Shown here piece by piece: positions 55,535 through 64,000 of a DNA stretch of 64,000 nt. Below the pieces are notes generated by a model, which was not told the origin of the DNA, searched no databases, and worked only from the letters and a program-made list of their open reading frames with translations. A program made the position numbers and the translations under genes. Each line of letters begins with the position of its first letter. The first letter of the stretch is position 1. This DNA is from Vermamoeba vermiformis (taxonomy: Eukaryota > Tubulinea > Echinamoebida): the NCBI GenBank assembly GCA_045837725.1, contig JBEWZL010000064.1, positions 372,001 through 436,000 of the forward strand, written 5' to 3'.

Positions 55535-58500
55535 ATGTCACAGCAGACACCGCCAGAGCAGCCACCTGCCGAAGTAGAAATTAATTTTCTCTTCGTGCAA
55601 AAGTCACTGGCTAAAATAATTAAAGAGGCTCCTAGAAAGTTCAAACAAGTCAAGGATGAGGCTCAAAAAGTGCAAGGTAATTTTAAAAAAATAGTAATCG
55701 ATCAAATTTAGCCTTTCTTTGGCAAGAATATCGTACAATTATATTTTGCAAACGTACAATAATATTTATTTCAATAATTGATACTAATTTATGAAGTAGA
55801 TCTGATTCAAAAGATTTTGCCATCTCCAGCCGACAAAAAGGTTGCGCCTTATAAAGATACAATTACAGTACTGTAAGTAATATTAAGAAGATATCATACG
55901 CGTATTCTTTACAATAAGCCTCGCATACAATGAGCACAAGAATATCTTCCCGATGTCGGAGGAAAATTCTAAATACAACCGATTTACGATTAAATAATGA
56001 TGGCATTAAATGCAATAATATGGACATGATTTATTAAATGATATCGTATTAGCGAGAATGTTCCTGAAGGTGCAGATCCGATCACTGCTAATTGGGATGC
56101 GTTTGCCAACACTGTCTTTAATATTATGAAGCAAGCTCTCGAGACAAAAACAGCACCATTGATGGACGCCGCAGTCGATTGCATCCAGGTACGCAGCGTA
56201 ATTTTTGAAATTCGAAAATATTTTAATTTCAAAAATTGAATTCCCGCTTGGTAGTATTTATTAACCCAAATATTAATAGAAAATGCTTGCAAATGGATAT
56301 ATTACCGGTTCTACTTTGCAAATTGGTGCTGAGAAAGAGAACACAAAATTGATGGACAGCGTAGTTAAGACCGTGTCAGCCTGCTTTGATTTTCCCGATG
56401 ACAACGTTCAATTATTGATTCTGAAGGTAAGTATTGGCTTAAATACGAGCATATAATATGATACATTATCACGCACATTGGGTGAAGAAAATGTGTCACA
56501 CATACGAATGTGTACTGAGTTTACGATCTTTTTGTTTGAAAATTGACATTATTTTGTGTAATTTATCTGTAATATCAATGGCATATGATTAATTGAATTC
56601 TTTTTAGACATTTATGACTGCGGCAGTGACACCTTCGTGTGACATTCATGACAGTAACTTGATGAATGCTGTGCGCACGTGCTACAATATTTATTTGATT
56701 GCTAAAACACCCTCGAATCAAAACGCCGCCAAGACCAACTTGACACACATGCTCAACGCGATTTTTGTTCGCATGGCCGCGTTGAAGGGCACGCGTCATA
56801 CTCAACCACGCGAGATGGAAGAACCAAAAGACAACGGCACTGACAGCTTGGGACCTACGCCAGTGTTAGAAAGAAAAGCATCAAAGCGCACGAGCACTGA
56901 CAAGCCCGAAGCTGGTGGCATCAGCGAGACTCCGCCATTGACACCCGTCTCACTTGGCACGAGCGTTGAAAAGCTCCCTAATGGCACTGTTGAGAGCCGT
57001 AAATCGCTTGAAGAACCTCGTCCTAGTGAAAGCACCGCTAATGGCACGAGCGAAGAGCACAAAGAAGGTGAGCCAAAGAGCGAAGAGAAGAAAGAAACCG
57101 AGCAGAAAGATGAGAACAAGAAGGCTGAGCCTATTGCTGACGAAGTGTACGTACAACACACTCGAAAATGATCGCCTAAACTAATTACCGTGATTTACAG
57201 GGCTAACGGAGAATTGATTTATCACGACTCATACCTTGTATTCCGTGCCTTGTGCAAACTTTCAATGAAAGAAATCCCGCCAAAGTACGTAATAATTCAA
57301 TTGAGGCTTTGAAGACATGACTAACGAATGAATTGTAGTGTCAGCAACAACGAACAGTCATTTGATGTGGTCAGCAAAGTCCTGTCATTGGAATTGTTAC
57401 TTAGCATCATCGAGACTCACGCTGGCTCGATTTTCAAATTCAACGAGCGATTCATTATCGACGCAATCAAGAAGTATCTTTGCATTTCTATCTTGGCCAA
57501 TGGTGTCTCGCCAATTCCAAAGATTTTCCGCTTGTCCATGTCAATTTTCTTGGCGTTGATTGCTCAATTGAAAGAATACATGAAGGACGAAATCGAAGTT
57601 TTCTTCGAGAAAATCTTCTTGCGTGTCTTGGAGAGCTCAAACAGTACCGTGCAACAAAAGTGGATGGTCATTCAAGTGTTGCACAAAATTTGCAAGAAAC
57701 CGCAAATGCTTGCCGATATTTTCTTGAACTACGATTGTGACCCTGGAGGCAAGAACATTTTCGAATCGTAAGCGTCATACTTTCACGTCATAATATTGAG
57801 TGCGTACTGATGAAATTATCACAATAGAATGGTTAAAGACTTGGCTAAGGTCGCTCAAAGTGGCGGTGACGCTGATGTTAACAGCGCTCAAAAAGAAGCC
57901 GCGCTTAAGACCCTTGCACTTGAGGCCGTTGTCATGGTTCTCAAATCAATGGTTGAATGGAGTCAAGAACTGTACGAGCCTCCAGATGCCGCTGATACTT
58001 CAGCTAGTGTCACCGAGTCTGAGAGCATTGCTGTCGATGACGAGCCTGTCAGTTTGCAATCGCAATCTAGCCGTGTTTTGACACCCGACAAGTTTGAACA
58101 ACAAAAGCAATTCAAGCTGCAAATCGAGAAGGGCTGCGAGATCTTCAAAGCTGCCCCGAAGAAGGGTGTTCGATATTTCATTCAAACTGGCTGCACGACC
58201 AACGATCCTAAGGACATCGCCTTGTTCTTGAAGAACACTCCGGGCATTGACAAGTCAAAGTTGGGAGAGTACTTGGGAGAGCGGTACGTAGATAATACTG
58301 ACCATTGCATCATTTTCTAATGTTGCTTTAGTGACAACTTGGCCATCCCTGTGTTGCACGCGTATGTCGACAGTATGGACTTCCGAGAAATGGAAGTCGA
58401 TAAGGCTTTGAGGTAAGCAAAGAGTTATAGTCTTGTAAGTTTCAAAGAGGACGCTAACGTGAGTATTTTCTAGAAAATTCTTGTGGGACTTCAGATTGCC

Positions 58501-61500
58501 CGGTGAAGGTCAAAAGATTGATCGTATTTTGGAAAAGTACGCTGAAAGATACTACGCGCACAACCCGAACTCTTACTACGTGACCGCTGATGTCGCGTAC
58601 ATGGTCTCCTTCGGCTTGATTCTTTTGAACACTGACTTGCACAATCCCATGAACAAAGTCAAGATCACTTGCGCAGACTGGAAGAAGAATCTCCGTACTC
58701 TCAGCGATGACATGAAGAACTTTGATGACGCGTACTTGGACGTTTTGTACGAGAGAATCGCCGCCGAGAAGATTAAGTTCATCGACGACGAGTTGCGCTA
58801 CGGCAACATGAGCGGCGTACTGCCCACTGTTCCTCGTAAGTAGCTTCTTACAATTGCAATATTATCCATTACTAACAACGGATTGTCACAGAGGGACTTA
58901 AAGACCCCAAACAAAAGCTTGCTCTTTTCAATCAAGAGACTCAAACAGTCATCAAGAAAACTCAAGAAGAGATCAAAGAAAAGATGAAACGCAAGGCTGT
59001 TTATCACCGTGCTTCTAACCCCGGCTACGTCAAGCCTATGATGGCCGTCACTTGGCACACGATTCTTGTTGCTCTGAGCTTCGGCTTGGACGAGAATGAT
59101 GACGCCAAAGTCATTCACACCTTGTTGGAAGGCCTGAAAGGTGCTATTCGTGTCACTTCCATCTTCGCCATGGACATTGAACGTGATGCCTTTGTCACTG
59201 CTTTGGCCAAGTTCACTTGCCTCGACGGTCTCCGCGAGATGAAGCCCAAGAACTTGGAAGCTGTTGCCGCTTTGATTGAAGTAGCTGAGGCCGACGCCAA
59301 CTCTCTCAAGGACTCGTGGAAGGAAGTTTTGCGTAACATTTCCCACTTGGAGCGATTGTACTTGCTTGGATCTGGTGGCAAGATTGACGACTCGATGGGC
59401 GCTGATAAGCCTGGACCTACTGGCAACAAGGGCACGGTCAATTTGCCTGCTAACCGTCGACCTGTGAAGACTAACTTCGATGACGTCAATGCCCCGTTGA
59501 TTGCTTCAAAAGTTAAGCCCGCAGTTATTGACCGCATCTTCACTAACAGTGTCAAGTTGAACAAGTAAGTCAGCCCTAAGAAGTTCTATTAGAACGTGTT
59601 TCTAACCATCTTTAGCAATGCAATTATCGACTTTGTCACGTCTCTGTGTACAGTATCAAAGGAAGAAGTCGCTTTGCCCAACCCACGCATTTTCAGCTTG
59701 CAAAAGTTAGTCGAAATTGCTACCTTCAACATGAACAACAGAATCAGACTTATTTGGGTCAAGATGTGGAAGATTCTTGCCGATCATTTCACTAGCGCTG
59801 GCTCACACGAGAACAAGCGTGTGGCCATGTACGCCATTGACTCGTTGCGTCAGTTGTCCATGAAGTTCTTGGAGAAGGACGAGTTGGCAAACTTTAACTT
59901 CCAAAAGGAGTTCTTGAAGCCCTTCGAGTACGTAATTAATGGACACTTAAAGCAGGTCATAGTACTAATGTTTGACAAACAGAGTTGTATCAAAGACTGA
60001 GTCACGCGAGATCCGCGAGTTAGTTTTGCGTTGCTTGTCACAAATGATTATGGCCCGTGCTGTTGCTATTCGTAGTGGCTGGAAGAGCGTCTACACCGTA
60101 TTGACGAGCTCTGCTTATGACAACGACGAGGTACGCCAAAGCTTTTGTTCTCTGTCTTTTAACACACGTGCTAACTCTCAATTAGACGATCGTCAAGCTT
60201 GCTTGGGACACCATCGAGCTGATCCGTGTCAACTTCATGAACATGGTCATCGAACAAAGTTTCTTCCGCGAGTCTGTCACGTGCTTAGGTGCATTTGCTT
60301 CATCTTGTAAATTCGTTGAAATTGCCATTAAGTAAGTCCCTGTAGAGTAATACTCGGGTGTAGAGAAGTGTGACTAACATGTGCTTTCAGGGCTATTGAA
60401 GCATTGTACAACTCAGCCGAACAACTCGCTAGTGGACAAATTATGTTGGTTTGGGAACGCAAGCATCAACAAGATGAAGCTGCAGCTAACAAATCACCGC
60501 GCTCAACACCTCAAGCCAGCCAAGATGACCTTCAATCGAGCGACATGGTCTCACCGCGAGACAAGACCTCGCCTACTGCTCGTGTGCACATGATGTGGTA
60601 CGCTATTTTCTCTGGCTTGACTGGAGCTTTGCACCACGCCAACATGGACGTCCGAACTGAGTAAGTCACTTGCCATAAAAGGAAATCTGAACGGAGATTT
60701 AACGATTGCAATAGGGCTATTGACATGTTGTTCCGTGCCTTGAGCATGTTTGGCTTTGAGTTTGATCCAAAGCTCTTGTCGATGGTCATTGAAAGGATAT
60801 TGATCCCTCAATTCGGTACCATGTTCCCTGCTGCTGGTGAGAAGATGGCTGATATCGATGAGGAGTGGCTCGTGACCACGTGCTTGAAGGTCTTGCACAA
60901 TTTAGTCTTGATCTTCTCGTCTTTGTTTGATAAGATCCCAGCCTTGCTCACTGCCATGCTTGACTTGCTGACCAAGTTCATTGTGGACGGCAACGAGTCC
61001 TTGGCTACCTTTGGAGCTACCTGCTTGGAACTCTTGTTGTCATTGACTGGTGAAAGATTCAACCCCGAACAGTGGTCACAAGTCACAACGACCATCAACT
61101 CGACAGTACGCAGAGTTTGCCCTGTCGAGCTGTTTGACCCTGAAGAGCCACCTGCTCCTGAAGTACCCGAGGAACAACCTGCCCCTGAAGCTAACCCGCG
61201 ACAAAGCGCTGAAGGCACGGCTGCTGCTCCTACCTCTAACCAAGGCTCCTTGTCTAATAGCAATACTTCTAACCCCACCAAGTCTATGGGATCTATGGGC
61301 TCAATGGGCTCGATGGGCTCTATGGGCTCCACGGGCTCTTCCATGGGCTCCATGGGTTCAATGGGCTCGATGGGATCGATGGGCTCAATGGGTTCGATGG
61401 GATCAATGGGCTCGATGGGTAATAAGGGCGGCTTCAACAAGCAAAACAGCCAACGCGACCTCAAGTTGAACCTTGGCAAGCTCTCACGAAGTAACTTGTT

Positions 61501-62370
61501 GGCCCCTTCAACACCCACTGCTACTGGCAGCAACACTGGCACACCAAACACAGCTCAAGGAACCAACCCGCTGACACAATCTAACGCCAGCACTCCTGCC
61601 CCGCCACAAACACCCACCCCTACTCCCTCGCGATTTGACGAGAAGTACTTGAGTGGCAAGATCCGCGTGCAAAACTTGGTGTTGGCAATGATCAAAGAGA
61701 AGTGTCTAGAGAACAAACTGCTCTATCCTATCTTGAGCACCGAACACATTGTCAACTTGCTCGATGCGCTCTTTGAGGCCTATGAATTTGCTCACCGAGT
61801 CTTGGCCAACGAACCAATCCGCGAGGCTCTGGATCTTGGTAAGTCAAAAATGACATTTTGACACTTTTGACATGTTTGCTAACCATGCGCAGGTCTTGTT
61901 GATTTGTTCATGAAGCAAGAAAGCTTTGCTATTTCAACGTACTTGGACTCGATCTTTAGATTGTACGCTGAAGAAGGCCCTGACAAGCAACAACGAAACC
62001 AGATCGCGGAACAGCGCATCTTAGAGTACGTCAGACACGCACTTGCCTAATTAGGAAAAAGTACTAACGTTATCTTTATAGCAATATGAAGTTATTGGCT
62101 GATGGATACGTCGACGCTGTTAAACAAAAGCGAGAAGCTGGATCTAAAATCAGCGCTAAGCAGCTGAAAGTTATTGGCGGCGAGATTCCTATTATCACAC
62201 AAGTATTGAAGGGACTGTTGACTATGACAGACGATCAGTTCGAAAAGTATATTCCTGTCTTATACCCAGTTTTGACCGAGCTGATCGGATCTGATAACGA
62301 AGATATCCGAGATAATTTGAAGACGCTGTTCACTCGTGTCGGAAAAATCAAGATTTATGGACAAAAATAG
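55535..62370 (+). CDS. ARFGEF: BIG/Sec7-type Arf guanine-nucleotide exchange factor
   Basis: Activates Arf GTPases at the trans-Golgi to recruit coats. Eighteen exons: 55535-55676, 55797-55872, 56053-56188, 56280-56426, 56608-57146, 57201-57284, 57339-57767, 57828-58283, 58332-58412, 58474-58835, 58892-59564, 59616-59927, 59983-60130, 60186-60331, 60391-60660, 60715-61838, 61893-62025, 62082-62370, giving 1848 aa, as in BIG1/2. The order is DCB (GYITGSTLQIG, AVRTCYNIYL), HUS (EELIYHDSY-like ELIYHDSYLVFRALCKLSM), Sec7 (APKKGVRYFIQTG, DFREMEVDKALRKFL, FRLPGEGQKIDRI with the catalytic Glu, FGLILLNTDLHNPM), then HDS domains. The family GEAQ loop reads GEGQ. A Met-Gly-Ser tract of about 14 repeats (61283-61421) lies in the C-terminal third. 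An acidic, Ser/Thr/Glu-rich linker lies in exon 5. Confidence 0.95.
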
Positions 62371-62743
62371 AAAGATAATATCGAAACAAGAAGTTCGATA
62401 AGATCAACCGCGTAATATTTATTTTTGTTTTTTGTACAAAGAACCAATTCATCAATAATAAAATTTGCTTTAAGAATCTTTGCATTGCTTGAAGTGTCAT
62501 ACTTGTTCATACTTTATAACACTTCGTACCGCACAAGGGATGTCACCTTGTATTGAACATTCGTAAATTGACAGGTGGTTTTGTGTGTAGAGAAAATATT
62601 ATTATTATTTTTAAAAATTTTTTTTTTTTTTTTTGGCAATTTCAGTTTAACCCATATTGTACCTTAGATTACTTCACTGAATAATTGTTTCGAGGCATGT
62701 ACAAACAAATACATTTATTTATTTAGTACGTAAACAATCGGAT
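62371..62743. other. Convergent intergenic region
   Basis: About 373 bp between the stops of the ArfGEF gene and the minus-strand gene to the right. It holds AATAAA-like words (about 62457) and a T run near 62617-62635. No other feature is seen. Confidence 0.45.
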
Positions 62744-63842
62744 TTAGTCGTCTGGATTATCGGCGAAGTCAAACTCGTAATTTTCGTCGTCACTGCTATT
62801 TGAAGGGTCCTCTCTCTCATTCGGATTGAAGACTCGAAGAGTACTTGCCAACTCTATATTGACCGTTAGTATTGTGTTAAGTTGCTCTCTTCGTTACAAT
62901 CTTATCGTACCGTCGGTAGGAGCTCCGTACACGATGAACGAAGCAATGTCGATGTTCACTTTATCACCGCCAGAGTTCAGCATCTCTATATTCAAGCGTA
63001 TATTAATCGAAGTTTCTTGGTAGTTAAGGGGTATGCGTACTTAATACAAAGTATCTGGCCACTGGAAATGGGAACTCAAAGTTAATGTAGGTGGTGCGAT
63101 TACGACTATCAGAAAGACCACCAAAGTACGCGACAGGACACTTTGCCTTCTTCAAAGCTCTATTATACTGGTTAGAATACCAATACCTTTACTATTAATC
63201 GCACTTACTCTACGTCGTTGTTGAACACCTCGCTTAATTTGGTCCATTGGTCTTGTGTGTACGAGTCAAACTCGACCAACTCTTTGAGATCCGGCTTTTC
63301 GTCAAACAGGAAAATTAAGCCTGATTCAATAGGAGCTGTGTATCTGATATAAATATGTTAATATGAGTTGAATGGGGTGCTATGTATTGATGGGCACTTA
63401 CCCCCAACTGGGTCCCTCAATTTTGATCGAGCGAATGAAGCTGAGTTTGTCCTCTTGCACGCCCATTACAACGTTAATATTCTCAGTTCTAGGGCTTGTA
63501 GTGCAATATACTCGGTATCTATCGTCGATAATCAAGTTATTTGCCGAATAATTATGATCATATTCGCCTAAAAAATAAGAGCAAAAGTGAGATCTAGGCA
63601 GAATGGAAAATAATAACAAACTGGTATCGTACCTCCATCAGTGCTAATAACAGTCAATGGGACATATTTGGATTTAAATGGCCCAGGCTTTCCGGCTTCA
63701 AATTCTAGTAAAAGCAATGTTAGATCAGGCCAGATCTAACCAGCTGTATGAAGTACTTACTAAGCCGGTTTAAGTAGAGTTTTTGAAATATTTCTTGGCA
63801 GTTTTGGTTGGTAGCGTACGATGAAGTCTTGAAGCAAGTCAT
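62744..63842 (-). CDS. Beta-sandwich (DOC/F5-8C-like) protein, unrecognised
   Basis: Seven exons: 63761-63842, 63633-63704, 63402-63567, 63209-63343, 63041-63159, 62911-63015, 62744-62853, giving 262 aa. It reads mostly beta-strand: YVPLTVISTDGGEYDHNYSA, NLIIDDRYRVYCTTSPRTEN, INVVMGVQEDKLSFIRSIKI, GPSWGYTAPIESGLIFLFDE and PVAYFGGLSDSRNRTTYINF. The pattern NxLIIDDRxxxYCT with a later I-x-GP-x-x-GYTAP resembles discoidin- or DOC-type jelly-roll domains found in ubiquitin-ligase and ligand-binding proteins; this is a resemblance only. The tail is very acidic (SSDDENYEFDFADNPDD). One intron (63016-63040) would be only 25 nt, so that junction is doubtful. ATG at 63840-63842 is chosen because its frame passes into the second exon. 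Confidence 0.65.
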
Positions 63843-64000
63843 AATCTGATCCCGCCATAGTTCTAAAGAATAAATTATTTTAATGCTCGATCTGAATTAA
63901 TTGAACTTATAATAGGAAATTTTGACGTGTAGATTAATGAATAATCTATTTTACCAGCAGAAAATATCGGCTGATAATTGAGTGAAAAGCATTAAGACTA

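Noticed and set aside
60808-61551. Minus-strand 247-codon ORF across the Met-Gly-Ser repeat
   Set aside because: It is the antisense of a repetitive coding stretch, and the Sec7 gene reading on the plus strand is well supported by homology.

Overview
The window is nuclear DNA of a gene-dense unicellular eukaryote, on the AT-rich side with coding exons richer in GC than introns. About 26 spliced protein genes lie in 64 kb on both strands. Introns are mostly 45-130 nt, with GTACGT or GTAAGT donors, a branch-like CTAAC/TTAAC word and a TTAG/ATAG acceptor. A few start with GC, and one is a clear U12-type AT-AC intron. No rRNA, tRNA, CRISPR, retroviral or Polinton-like element was recognised. The gene set (ATAD2, HTATSF1, SERINC, TMEM43, APC4, FAM91A1, BIG-type ArfGEF, ergothioneine genes) fits a free-living protist, perhaps amoebozoan or a relative. 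This placement is inference; no marker fixes the clade.

Layout, left to right. 1-2.5 kb: 3' part of an ATAD2/Yta7 ATPase-bromodomain gene (+). 2.6-4.3: F-box/LRR gene (-). 4.7-5.7: two-TM membrane protein (-). 6.0-7.9: HTATSF1/CUS2 splicing factor (-). 8.1-12.4: EgtB-like (-) and EgtD (+), head to head, which together can make ergothioneine. 12.6-15.1: mitochondrial GlpC-like Fe-S protein (-). 15.1-15.6: decayed tyrosine-kinase fragment. 15.6-17.5: SERINC (-). 17.8-18.6: four-helix membrane protein (-). 18.8-19.7: small Ser/Thr kinase (-). 19.9-21.0: decayed tandem duplicate of the next two genes plus a GC-rich island. 21.1-22.7: unrecognised conserved-looking membrane protein (+). 22.8-24.4: TMEM43 (-). 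24.8-28.2: APC4 (+). 28.4-28.9: small membrane protein (+). 29.1-34.6: very large helical-repeat protein (-). 34.8-35.4: small protein ending RTEAWKY (-). 35.5-37.2: PRPP synthetase (-). 37.5-39.4: mitochondrial aspartate aminotransferase (-). 40.0-43.6: FAM91A1 (+). 43.7-45.9: divergent V-ATPase B subunit (-). 46.2-48.8: GDPD phosphodiesterase (-). 49.24-49.56: MITE. 49.6-50.2: small coiled-coil gene (+). 50.3-51.9: ACMSD (+). 52.1-54.2: FHA-RING E3 ligase (-). 54.4-55.1: DUF1294 protein (+). 55.5-62.4: BIG/Sec7 ArfGEF (+). 62.7-63.8: beta-sandwich protein (-).

The genes are mostly unrelated housekeeping genes, as expected of a eukaryote. The exception is the divergent EgtB/EgtD pair, which shares a 324-bp promoter containing two inverted repeats. 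FAM91A1 and the BIG ArfGEF both act at the trans-Golgi/endosome, but they are 12 kb apart and the link may be chance.

Exon models were read by hand from splice signals, frame and family similarity. All complete models sum to a whole number of codons except three, where a single base in or near a simple-sequence tract breaks the frame (Fe-S protein, membrane protein at 18.1-18.4 kb, V-ATPase B tail). Function calls rest on remembered family sequences, not database searches.
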